Assembly: GCA_020310875.1 (NCBI GenBank)
Contig: CM035435.1
Coordinates: 64,637,336-64,701,335 of the forward strand
DNA: 64,000 nt
From: Ceratopteris richardii
Lineage: Eukaryota; Streptophyta; Polypodiopsida; Polypodiales; Pteridaceae
Direction: 5' to 3'
The notes below the pieces were generated by a model. That model did not search any database and was not told the origin of the DNA. It was given only the letters and a program-made list of their open reading frames with translations. Both the position numbers and the translations under genes were made by a program. Numbering within the stretch: position 1 is the stretch's first letter; each line of letters begins with the position of its first letter. Below, one piece after another: positions 8,547-17,999 of this stretch.

Positions 8547-10160
8547 TTATGCAAAATGTGGGGTTTGGGTGTATGAATTTATACAAGGTTTGGTTGAGGG
8601 TGAATTAGTACAAGGGTGGAGTTTGAACAGGGTGGGAGAATTGTTAGATAAGGGGGTACAAAAAGACGTCTGGATATGTTTCGGTATCCATTTCCTAAGA
8701 GTCTTTGAGTGGGTGGTATGTTTCTGCTGAGGGACAAAAAGTGGTATCGGGTTTGGTGGTATTGAAGGATGAAAAGATTTCGGAGGGGCATATATTACAT
8801 GGCTTGAGGGTTGGGCTATAATACATTGTTTGGGTACCCAAATCTGCATGGGTGTGGGTCTATGGATAAGGTATTTCTTGGCGATCCAAATTTGTCGAGT
8901 ATTGGTACTTGTAGAAGAAGATCGAGGGGACTTTGGATACTGACTCTGCTTCTTTTGAAACTTTGTCCTGTTCTCGTCTGTAGTGTTGCCGATAGCCTGT
9001 GGTTGCTGTCCTTTTGGCACCCATATTTGTTTTGTGCCACTTGTTCTGTGATGTTGATACTGCTGTTTTCCTTGCCTTGTCTGGTGTTGTCGTCGGTCTG
9101 GGTTCCTCTGTTGTGGTAGACTCGTTCGTGGTTGGGTTTGAGAGGTCCATCGGACGCTCTGCTTTGGAAAAGAAGGGAGATCCAACACTTGCGTGACCTG
9201 CCCATTAGGAAGTGATCCGTTATTTATCTTTAATCTAGGCCAGTCCGCAGCAAGTTTGGAAGGATGAGCACTGCAGGGTGTTGTGCTCATTTGGCCGCTG
9301 ATGCAACCCACCTGACCGCTGATTGTGTTCATCTGCCCTAGCGGTTGGGTAGCTTCCCCTTCTAGTTTGCAGGAAGCCCCAGGGAAGATCTCCTGTCGTC
9401 CTTCTGATTGACAATTGTCCCTAGCCAAGCCCGAGTGGGTTGGAGTAGACGTAACGTGACTGGTCTGTCCCAAGATCTTCCGGTCTTCCGTCGCATGCGT
9501 TTCATAGGGTCTAGGGTTACAAACCTCAATCGGAATGCAATTAGGGAAGTCAAGCGGTATCACTCGCTTCTGTTCTAAGGTTCCAATCTGTAAGGAACCT
9601 TGTCTAAGATTTAGGTCCACTGAGTGATCGTATAGCCAATCTTGGCCAAGGATTAGGGGTTCTATCAGGTCGTCATCATGGCACACTAGTAGCTTCGCTG
9701 TCATGGTCACATCCTTAATGAGGATAGGAAGGTCCACCTCACCCATGCAAGGGGTTTCCATGCCTCCTAGGCCTATAAGGTATGCCTCAATTGGCCGCAT
9801 TTCTATTCCTGAATCCTTATAGTGGGACCATCTAATCGCACTAGTCGCAGCACCTGAGTCAATTAAAGCCCTGAGCTCTTGGCAAGGGTTGCCGTGCTCT
9901 AGCCTGACTGTAATGAATGGTCTCCTGTCCACTATACTAGGATGAGTGGTTGACTTTACTTGACACATGGCTATGGGATATCTGGGTGTAGTTTCCAGAT
10001 GGTTATAATGTTCTCTCCCTAGTCCTTGTCTTCTTAACTTCATGCGTTTAATGCGTTCTATTGCTTCTGCCTGAGCTTCCGCTCGTATTCTATTTTCTTG
10101 TGAGTCGTCTAAGCATATCCTCAGTAAGAGGTTCCTGATATAGCCTGACTCTACAGCCAC
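8547..10160 (-). CDS. Gypsy-1 second retropepsin-like domain with basic Gln/Pro-rich tail (537 residues)
   Basis: This segment directly follows integrase and overlaps its end slightly. Residues about 80-200 form a single-domain retropepsin pattern: hydrophobic strand PFITVRLEHG, D101-S-G-A (ALIDSGAATSAI), a Gly-rich middle (YLIGLGGMETPCMGEV) and the second active-fold motif PLILGQDWLYDHSVDLN at about 168-184. This is distinct from the canonical protease near 14100-14340. Residues about 230-537 are rich in Gln, Pro, Ser and Lys, with four W-(V/I)-(P/A)-K repeats such as KQIWVPKGQ and RKWIPKH. Counterparts are at about 25430-25800 (Gypsy-2) and 37150-37540 (Gypsy-3), both after integrase. Protease function is inferred from motifs; a non-catalytic or Gag-binding role is possible. 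Confidence 0.82.
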   Translation of the reverse strand: MAVESGYIRNLLLRICLDDSQENRIRAEAQAEAIERIKRMKLRRQGLGREHYNHLETTPRYPIAMCQVKSTTHPSIVDRRPFITVRLEHGNPCQELRALIDSGAATSAIRWSHYKDSGIEMRPIEAYLIGLGGMETPCMGEVDLPILIKDVTMTAKLLVCHDDDLIEPLILGQDWLYDHSVDLNLRQGSLQIGTLEQKRVIPLDFPNCIPIEVCNPRPYETHATEDRKILGQTSHVTSTPTHSGLARDNCQSEGRQEIFPGASCKLEGEATQPLGQMNTISGQVGCISGQMSTTPCSAHPSKLAADWPRLKINNGSLPNGQVTQVLDLPSFPKQSVRWTSQTQPRTSLPQQRNPDRRQHQTRQGKQQYQHHRTSGTKQIWVPKGQQPQAIGNTTDENRTKFQKKQSQYPKSPRSSSTSTNTRQIWIAKKYLIHRPTPMQIWVPKQCIIAQPSSHVIYAPPKSFHPSIPPNPIPLFVPQQKHTTHSKTLRKWIPKHIQTSFCTPLSNNSPTLFKLHPCTNSPSTKPCINSYTQTPHFA

Positions 10161-11643
10161 TAATATAATTCGGCATTATATCTCCTTCTAAAGTGGCTAA
10201 CTGTACTGCTCCACTTGTTGAGAGTCTGTTAATGATCATAGGTCCATAACCTCGCTTTTCTAACTTACGTGCGTGTTGCTTCAGCGTATATACTAGAACT
10301 AAATCTCCTTCTTTTAGGCCTTTATCTTTCACATGTGCATCAAAATATGCTTTCTGTCGCTTCTTCGCTGCATATATTCCTGCTGCCGCCTTTAGCCTGG
10401 TTTCTCCTAATCGTTCCAAGTCCATTATTCTCGCTGATAATTCATGGCCGGTCCACTGATGTTCTTGTGCAACCTTAAGGGTCCGTATCAAGAAGTCCAA
10501 AGGAAGCACAGCATTCTGACCAAAAACCATCTGAAAGGGAGTTGCATTGAGTACGGTCTTGTAGGCCACTCGATATGCCCAAACAGCGTGGTGTAACTGT
10601 TTGTCCCAATCTGAACGTTTGTTGTTCACGAGTTTCGTCAGTACGTTACAAAGGATCTTATTAGTGCTTTCAGCCTGACCATTGGCCTGAGGATGATATG
10701 GTGCGGATTTCTTGTGAATCACCATAAAATCCTGTAACAAATATTCAATGACTTGGTTTAGAAAGTGAGTGCCTCGACCGCTCACTAACTCTATAGGCAG
10801 TCCATATCTTGTAAAGACATTCTCAAATAAGAATTTTGCAGTTGTGTGTGCATCATTCTTTTTCGTGGCTTTTGCCTCTACCCATTTCGTCAGATAATCT
10901 GTGGCAACAATAATGTATTCAGCATGTGTACCTTTTGCAGGGGGGTTAATGGGTCCTACAAAGTCTATACCCCACTTAGAAAATGCACGTCCGCCCATCA
11001 TGGGTTTCAATGGCATTTCATCTCTGCGAGTAGGAAACTGAGTTCTTTGGCACACATCACATCTCTTTACATAGGTATGAGCATCCATGTGAAGAGTGGG
11101 CCACCATAATCCTGCAAAGAGGATGGCTTTGATTATCCTATCGGGTCCAAAATGACCTCCTGCAACACCTTGGTGTGCAGTCTCTAGTATGCTCAGATAA
11201 TCGCTCTCATGAACACATTGTCTTAGATATCCATCTCGTCCTCTTTTGTATAGATTGTCGCCAATAAGTGAATAGTCGTGAGCCTCCTGCTCTAGACTGC
11301 GTTCTCGAGCTAAGGTCATTCCTTGAGGGAATGTGTTCGTCCTCACGTATGTCACTAATGATTCACTCCAGTTTGGTGTGAGAGACACGTGATACAATGT
11401 AGCATGCTCTACTGGTGGTCTTTTACAACAAACGTTGCATTCCTTACACAACCTGTAGACATCTGCTTCCATCGAAGGCCAATATACTCCTAATCTATGC
11501 AGAGTCTGTAATGTTCGATGTTTTGAATGATGTTGCTTTAATGCACCTATGTGTGCTAATTGCAACCAATTCGCATGTTCTGATTCATCTACACAACAAG
11601 CAAGAATCTTTTGATTATCCTGTTTATATATGCTTCCTGCCAT
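10090..11643 (-). CDS. Gypsy-1 integrase with duplicated HHCC zinc-binding motif (517 residues)
   Basis: Two zinc-binding motifs of identical spacing are visible: H31-x6-H38-x30-C69-x2-C72 and H157-x6-H164-x30-C195-x2-C198. The second is the canonical one (AHQGVAGGHFGPDR, WWPTLHMDAHTYVKRCDVCQR). The first (AHIGALKQHHSKHRT, YWPSMEADVYRLCKECNVC) is extra. The catalytic core follows from about residue 222 (KWGIDFVGP, VATDYLTKWVEAKA, APYHPQANGQAESTNK). The C-terminal domain has LKEGDLVLVYTLKQHARKLEKRGYGPM. No chromodomain is visible. Gypsy-3 and Gypsy-4 keep the first motif, so the duplication belongs to the family. Integrase joins the cDNA to the host chromosome. Confidence 0.9.
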   Translation of the reverse strand: MAGSIYKQDNQKILACCVDESEHANWLQLAHIGALKQHHSKHRTLQTLHRLGVYWPSMEADVYRLCKECNVCCKRPPVEHATLYHVSLTPNWSESLVTYVRTNTFPQGMTLARERSLEQEAHDYSLIGDNLYKRGRDGYLRQCVHESDYLSILETAHQGVAGGHFGPDRIIKAILFAGLWWPTLHMDAHTYVKRCDVCQRTQFPTRRDEMPLKPMMGGRAFSKWGIDFVGPINPPAKGTHAEYIIVATDYLTKWVEAKATKKNDAHTTAKFLFENVFTRYGLPIELVSGRGTHFLNQVIEYLLQDFMVIHKKSAPYHPQANGQAESTNKILCNVLTKLVNNKRSDWDKQLHHAVWAYRVAYKTVLNATPFQMVFGQNAVLPLDFLIRTLKVAQEHQWTGHELSARIMDLERLGETRLKAAAGIYAAKKRQKAYFDAHVKDKGLKEGDLVLVYTLKQHARKLEKRGYGPMIINRLSTSGAVQLATLEGDIMPNYISGCRVRLYQEPLTEDMLRRLTRK

Positions 11644-11709
11644 TATTTGGTATCTCTGAGACTTGGTAATCTCTCCCTCTTTGATCTTTATCCTAGGATT
11701 CTTGGGTCC

Positions 11710-13060
11710 TTATGTCAGAATAGGGATTATAGGTTTAGCCCATTCTGGTGCTATCTCAAGGTTAAACAAGTATGCATCTGGTAGATCATCCGCGACTCCT
11801 TGAGGAGCTTCTCCTGAGGTTAATCTTGAAAGGTGGTCAGCTCTAAGATGTGTCTTTCCTTTCCTGACTACGACTTCAAAATCATACTCCATGAGTAATA
11901 GAAACCAACGTATTAGTCATCCTGTGTTGCATGGTTTGTTGACTAAGTACAATAGGGCTTGATGATCTGTAAAGAACTTGAATTTGTTTGCCAACAAGTA
12001 GTGCCTAAACTTCTTTACTGCGTAGATCATCCCTAATCCTTCTCGTTCCGTCGTGGTGTAATTTCTTTCTGCTGCGTTCAATTGTCTGCTTGCGTAAGCT
12101 ATGGTGAGATCTATGTTACCTTCATTCGTGGGTTGTGCTAACACACATCCTATGGCATAATTGGATGCATCCACATGTACATGGAATGGCTTACTCCAAT
12201 CCGGTGTAGTCAATATAGGTGCTAAGCACAAGCGTCGTTTAAGTTCATTGAATGAATTTTCACATTCATCTGTCCATTCAAAATTGGTTAAAAGAGAGTA
12301 CAAAGGCTTGGCTATGATTGCATACATGTGTATGAATCTCCTATAATAACCGCAATGGCCCATAAATGCTTGTACCTCTTTCACATTAGTTGGTCTAGGT
12401 AATTCTGCAATTACTTTCACCTTTTCTTCATCCGTAGAGATTCCATTTTTTGACACAATGTGTCCTAGAATTTTGCCTTGTCTGACCATGAAAACGCATT
12501 TTTCTGGGTTCAAACAAACCTGATATTCTCGACATTTGTCAAATATTTGCCTTAACTCTGGGATATGCGTCTGTCTTACATTTGAATGTGCACATAAGTC
12601 ATCGACATAAACTTCCAAACTCTTGCGTAAAATTCCTTAAAAACATGACACATGAGTCGCTGGAAAGTGGCGGGTGCATTTGTTAAGCCAAATGGCATCA
12701 CACGAAATGCAAATATGCCCCATTTAGTGGCAAATGCCATCTTGTGTTGATCTTCTGGAGCAATGGCTACTTGATTATAGCCTGAGGATCCATCCAGAAA
12801 GCTGTAAACTTCCTTGCCCGCAACTCTTTCCAATAGATGTTCTGTGATAGGAAGAGGATAACTATCTCTAATTGTGGTGGCATTAACTTTTTTAAGGTTG
12901 ATACACACACGCAATTTTCCATTCTTCTTGGGCACAACCACAATGGGGGATACCCATTCGGTATGCTCGATTTCGTAAATGAATCCTGCTTCTATCAGCC
13001 GATCTATCTCCTCTTTAATCTTCGCAGCGTAGTTATCATTGTACGTGTAAGGTTTCTATT
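11710..13060 (-). pseudogene. Gypsy-1 reverse transcriptase and RNase H region
   Basis: RT landmarks on the minus strand are KKNGKLRVCINLKKVN, MPFGLTNAPATFQRLM and the catalytic YVDD motif (EVYVDDLCAHS). The RNase H part has HVHVDASNYAIGCVLAQ, TEREGLGMIYAVKKFRHYL and FTDHQALLYLVNKP, followed by the typical connection VVRKGKTHLRADHLSRL. These enzymes copy the RNA into DNA and remove the RNA strand. The region is broken into a few open stretches. The same order is seen in Gypsy-3 and Gypsy-4. Confidence 0.9.
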
Positions 13061-16000
13061 TCGTCGGTTTTGCATCTAGAGTCATAGGGATTCTATGAGA
13101 ACATATATCTGGATCTACTCCTTTCAAATCTTTGTAACTCCAAGCAAAAACATCTCTATATTCGCGCAATAGGGCAACTAGCTCTTCTTCTTCTTCCTTC
13201 GTCAAATCATGCCCTATGTATGTACATTTTTCTTCTTCTCCTTCGATAGCAACTATTACTTTCTTGGTTTTCTCTTGGTTATCATATACTTGTCCGTCAT
13301 TCGCTTTTCTATTAGGCATTCGTACCATGATTCTTCTATCCTCGATTTCATATTTCTTGAAGTTCTCGGGTACTTCAAATAAAGATTCTTCTTTTTCTGA
13401 CATGGTTTCTTTCTTCTTTCTTTTCTTGCCTTCACTTTTGCTAGTCACTTGAGTGGCTATTCTCACGTCATTCATAATTTCCTCGTGTCTTTGAGTGTGA
13501 GTTTCTACTTCGAAAAAATATTCTTCCTCTGATGCAAAGGGTGGGTCCATGATAATTGATTCTAAATCAAAATCGCTTGCATCCTCAAATGCATCAGTGT
13601 TAGGTTCACATTCTTTTAGAATTGCATCGTCCATGATTGGCTCTATCGTGAAAACTGAGATATCATAGCCATCCTCGTCACAGTGGGGTGTCCATTGTTC
13701 TTCATTGATGGCTACATCCATGGTTGCTAGGATTTCTACCCAACCATGGGGTTCAAACTCTTCGTCTGGGAATACTATAGGTGCATAAGCTGGGTCTTGA
13801 AGGGTTTGTGGATGTTGTTCTGCACCTAAGGTCCTTGCTTCTAATCTTTCTTCCTCTTGTTTTGCTACTTTACACATCCATAAATGAGTATCCTCATGCA
13901 ACCAAGAAGGATCTGATTCTAATGAGTGCACGGATTCCGTCTCTACTGGTGTCTTATGGATGGTATTCCATTGTATTGGGGGTACATCTCGATGTGAGTA
14001 GTCTTTAAGATTGACTTTGGTAGTCACTCCTAAATGTTGCAAGTACAAAGAATTAGTTCCCCAATCTTGTACAATTTGCAACTGACGCATGAATGGTCGT
14101 CCCAATATCATCTCATAAGCATGGTTTTTTGCAAAGTCACAAATGGCAAAAGTATGCTCAAATTCTACGCCACAAGTGGTGAGAGATATGCCTTCTAGTA
14201 AGCCTAATGGTTTTTCTATGTGTCCATCAACCATTTGTAGCTTCATCCTGGTAGGTCTTAATGCTGGCTTACCCCAACGTTTCCATAAAGCGGTGGTAGC
14301 TATGGCTACTCCGGCTCCTGAATCTAAGATGACTTTCGTGGTGTAGCCTTGATGGGTTATCGGAAGATACGTGTTACCTTCCTCTCCTTCGCTTACATCT
14401 CCGATCTTTTCTACGGGTATCTCTGGTACCTTATTTTGTGATCCTATTTGTGAGGGAGTAGTAGCAAGCTCAGGGAATTGATTTGCTACATGTTTCCACA
14501 ATTCTGGTTTTACCTTTAATAACTCCTCCAGAGTAAGGTTACATTGTACTTTGGTATTCTTGACGACTTCCATGTTTCTAGGGATTACTGATTCTTCATT
14601 CCTCACTATTATCGTGGGTGCTCTCATACTAATAGACTTTGCTTCCCAGGGTCCTGTGAACTGAGGTAATTCTTGTAAAGAATTAGATTCAAATCTTGTG
14701 TGTTCACTCAGTTGTTCTTCCTCTACATCATCGTAAATAGAGGGGATGTCTTGGGGAAATTGTTCCTGCAAGTCATCTATTTCTTGAATAGGAGGATGAG
14801 TTCCTTGTTCTTTTCTCCATTTCTCTTCTTGGATTTCTCTCAAAAATTCATGTGAGTACCTATGTATGGAAGACAAATTGTCTTGACTTTCTGAGTTGGG
14901 TACTTCAGACAGGGATGGCGCATTCCTTTCCTGTGTCTCTGGGACAATAGGGTTCCTAGGCTGATCCTTTGTCTCTTTGCTCTCTATCAAGTATTCTAGC
15001 CTCTCCATTAGTCCTTGAAAGTGTAGTTCCGGTTTTTCCATGTTATTCCAATTAATATATCTAGAGGCTTCGAACAAAGCTTGTGCTATTTCTACCATCT
15101 TCATGCAAAGTTTAGTTCTCTCAATTTCTAGATCAGCCCGAGGGTAGTTTTTGCTCATTTCAGCTACCTGAGGTCCCTCTTTTAATCTAGCCTGATATGC
15201 ACGAAACATCATGTCTAGATTTTCTGGTATGGGTTCCGCTAAAACTGATCCTGATTTTTGAGCTGGATTCTCTTGATTCAATTCCTGTGAAGTCAATTCT
15301 TGGATTTTGGCTCTAGATTCCTTCAAACTTCCTTCCAACTCCGTTATCTTTTTACTCCACTTTCTCTTAATTCTTTCTCTAGAATCTTTCCAAGATTTTG
15401 TCCTTTTACTGCTAGATTCTGCAACTTCATTGGTTCCGGCTACTTTCTCCTGATTAAGCTGTTGGTTCTGTAAGAGCGCCTGGGCTCTTGTTATAGCTTG
15501 GATAGGCACGTATGTAGGGTTGGATCCATCTGCGTTATTTACAATGCCTATCACGTTGATCGGTGTCACATTCGAAGCGTTAACTGGATTTTTAGGACAA
15601 TCTTTGATTATGTACTCTTTGCCACAATCGGCACAAAAGCCTTGGATGTTATAGTACTGTGATTGTCTTGCTATCGGGGGATGTGGACAATCCTTTATGA
15701 AATGATCTCCTTGGCACCTAAAGCATGGTCCTCTAGGGCCCTGTGGTCTTTGTTGTCTCAATTGGGGCCGTGGATTTGGGTTTGTGTACATCACATTAGC
15801 ATAGTCTGGCTCCCAACTAGGTTCCACTGGTGGACTATCGTAATGATATGTTTCTACGTGTTTTGGTGACTCTGTGTAATATGCGGGTGGACTATCTACA
15901 TGCGTAGAGTCAAAACTGTTTGAGTGTGGGTCACTTTCCGTGATCAAAGGTGAAGAAGGCACTAAGGCCCTACTTAGGTTCTCTTCTGCAGTAGCGTATT

Positions 16001-16616
16001 TGACTGAGATGACATTTGCTGGTGGGGGTGGCTGCTGAGCTAAGACAGGTTGAGGTCTCTGTTGAGCCTGGTATGGGTAGTTCTGAGGAGGCCTATAGTA
16101 ATAAGGCTGAGCATTGTATTGGCCTTGATACCTACCTGGCTGCGGGTATGCTTGCGGGTAGTTCTGTCTCACGGTCTGTTTGTTGTATGGGCAGTCCTGA
16201 GCCGTATGATTCGTGTATCTTCTTTCAATTGTACAATATTGGCCACTAGGGTTGGCTTGTGGTTGTGGTGCATTGGGGCACACATTTGCCATATGGTCAC
16301 CACCACAGGTGTAACAACGTTTGTTCATTAGCACCCTAGGTTTACTAGAAACTCCTAATTTCTGGGCCACTTTTTCTGCAAGGTCTTCTATTGAGCTAGA
16401 CAATTTTGTGGATGCTAGAGATGAACAGTCTGAGTCCTTATAGACCTTTGAGAGTTCCAACTCGTCTCCTAAGTTGTCCTCAATGTCTATACAAATTCTT
16501 ACACATTGCTCTAGCATTCTGGGTTCTTTTAGGTACACGTAGGAGCGTAGTTTAGAGCTCAACAAGCCATCTAGAAACAATGACACTTGCTTAGCTTGTG
16601 AGGGTAGCTCTTGCAT
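13056..16616 (-). CDS. Gypsy-1 gag C-terminal part, protease and start of RT (1186-residue open frame)
   Basis: Residues 1-45 finish the capsid-like domain (FLDGLLSSKLRSYVYL). Zinc knuckles of the form CX2CX3HX4C follow at residues 101-113 (CYTCGGDHMANVC) and near 298 (CFRCQGDHFIKDC), with a related Cys-rich motif near 328. After a long charged linker comes a retropepsin domain: D-S-G near residue 765 (VILDSGAGVAIAT) and the second motif MILGRPFM near 839. An acidic linker leads to the RT N-terminus (DVFAWSYKDLKGVDPDICSHR). The role is RNA packaging, polyprotein cleavage and the start of cDNA synthesis. It is one continuous frame of 3.5 kb, in keeping with a young copy. Similar sequence occurs in Gypsy-2 and Gypsy-4. 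Confidence 0.9.
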   Translation of the reverse strand: MQELPSQAKQVSLFLDGLLSSKLRSYVYLKEPRMLEQCVRICIDIEDNLGDELELSKVYKDSDCSSLASTKLSSSIEDLAEKVAQKLGVSSKPRVLMNKRCYTCGGDHMANVCPNAPQPQANPSGQYCTIERRYTNHTAQDCPYNKQTVRQNYPQAYPQPGRYQGQYNAQPYYYRPPQNYPYQAQQRPQPVLAQQPPPPANVISVKYATAEENLSRALVPSSPLITESDPHSNSFDSTHVDSPPAYYTESPKHVETYHYDSPPVEPSWEPDYANVMYTNPNPRPQLRQQRPQGPRGPCFRCQGDHFIKDCPHPPIARQSQYYNIQGFCADCGKEYIIKDCPKNPVNASNVTPINVIGIVNNADGSNPTYVPIQAITRAQALLQNQQLNQEKVAGTNEVAESSSKRTKSWKDSRERIKRKWSKKITELEGSLKESRAKIQELTSQELNQENPAQKSGSVLAEPIPENLDMMFRAYQARLKEGPQVAEMSKNYPRADLEIERTKLCMKMVEIAQALFEASRYINWNNMEKPELHFQGLMERLEYLIESKETKDQPRNPIVPETQERNAPSLSEVPNSESQDNLSSIHRYSHEFLREIQEEKWRKEQGTHPPIQEIDDLQEQFPQDIPSIYDDVEEEQLSEHTRFESNSLQELPQFTGPWEAKSISMRAPTIIVRNEESVIPRNMEVVKNTKVQCNLTLEELLKVKPELWKHVANQFPELATTPSQIGSQNKVPEIPVEKIGDVSEGEEGNTYLPITHQGYTTKVILDSGAGVAIATTALWKRWGKPALRPTRMKLQMVDGHIEKPLGLLEGISLTTCGVEFEHTFAICDFAKNHAYEMILGRPFMRQLQIVQDWGTNSLYLQHLGVTTKVNLKDYSHRDVPPIQWNTIHKTPVETESVHSLESDPSWLHEDTHLWMCKVAKQEEERLEARTLGAEQHPQTLQDPAYAPIVFPDEEFEPHGWVEILATMDVAINEEQWTPHCDEDGYDISVFTIEPIMDDAILKECEPNTDAFEDASDFDLESIIMDPPFASEEEYFFEVETHTQRHEEIMNDVRIATQVTSKSEGKKRKKKETMSEKEESLFEVPENFKKYEIEDRRIMVRMPNRKANDGQVYDNQEKTKKVIVAIEGEEEKCTYIGHDLTKEEEEELVALLREYRDVFAWSYKDLKGVDPDICSHRIPMTLDAKPTK

Positions 16617-16679
16617 TGGACATCGTTCAACATATTGTCTAAACCTACGTCCTGCCAGTCTGACTGTTTCCTGAGGGGT

Positions 16680-17993
16680 CTATTTAAAGCTATGAATCAA
16701 CGAAGACGTGTCATGTCTAATCCCACTTTTATAGAATTCAGTGATGAATGCCTCTAAAAAGTGATGGATGTCTCTAAATTGCCTTTGTTGCAATGGTTGG
16801 AACCAAGTTAAAGTGGTGTTCTTTAACGTTAGTCCAAATGCGTTGTATTGCGTGAACATGTCTTCAACTTGTTCGGCTCTTAGTACTTGCTTGAATTCTG
16901 CCACATGGTCATAGGGATCTCCTGTCCCATCAAAGTAATTCTTCATTGATTTTACTAACTGTGTGGGTCTCAATGTTCTTGCGTGTTCGCGTGGTCTAGG
17001 TAGAGGAAAATCATCTCTACCACCTAGTACTCCATGATCTCTTTGTCTATCCGCTCTATTAGTGTCCATGGTTGTTCTATCTCTCCCTATGGGGTGGTTA
17101 AAGCTTACTTCCGGTCTCTCTTTATTTCCCTCTCTTTGATTTCCATGGGCTGATGATGTTCCTGCCCCTTGTTGACTTGTATTCATGTTCGTCCTAGATG
17201 GAGGGAATACCAATTCACCTCTCCATGTGTATGTGTTTTTAGCGCGGTCAGGCACCACAAAGACTCTTTCTGAAGTCTCATCCAGGTATACAACCTTTCC
17301 AGGTGTATCCGGGTCCTTGAACTCGTATATAGTGATGATACCTACCTCACTAAGTAGTTCTGTCTTGTATCTTCAAAAGGCTTCATCAGTTTCTTTATTT
17401 ACAAACAACTCTATGCTTTTTTTGTCCTGAGGGATCCATTCCGGGATTAGTACTCGTGTCAGTACAGATTTCCCTCTAGGTGTTCTAGGCTCTTCTAATG
17501 GTTCTTTTCCTTGAGATTTTGCTTCCGTTTCTGGTTGAATCACGCCAAACTCGTTGGTATTGTTTGGCTGCGTACTTAAGATGTACATCGTTCCTTCCTT
17601 GTCTATGTACGCGTCTCTCTCGAATTTCACCACTGGACGTTCCAATCCAATGGGTTGATCGGGGTTGTGCATTTGCACCACTTGCCTTCGCAAACCATCC
17701 TCATAGATGCGAGCACCTAATCGGTTGGTTCAGAGAAACTCTAGTTGTGTTCTATAGGGTCCTTCTGGCTTTTCTAAATAGGCTACATTCGACCCTTCTT
17801 CTGGTCTTTCTGTGCTAAATGCCATTTCTGAATCGCTAGTATCTGAGCTCTCGTAGGGATAACTACTGTTCAATTGTTGAGCCCACGATCGTGCAGTAGT
17901 TCTTACACTTGCCTCTGATGATCTAAGGCTTCGTCGGTCTGACTTACCTGTATGTTTGCCCGATCTAAGGTTCATTAATTTTGTTCCTTGCAC
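16680..17993 (-). pseudogene. Gypsy-1 gag, N-terminal part
   Basis: The region starts at the ATG at 17993 with a basic segment (MNLRSGKHTGKSDRRS). It continues through a Glu/Pro-rich stretch and one with WRGELVFPPSR. It reaches the capsid-like core, with MKNYFDGTGDPYDHVAEFKQ and TWFQPLQQRQFRDIHHFLEA, which is the plant Gypsy retrotransposon gag pattern. The Gypsy-4 counterpart starts near 58155 with the same basic N-terminus. Gag builds the particle and packages RNA. The span is broken. Confidence 0.82.
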
Positions 17994-17999
17994 ACTTAG

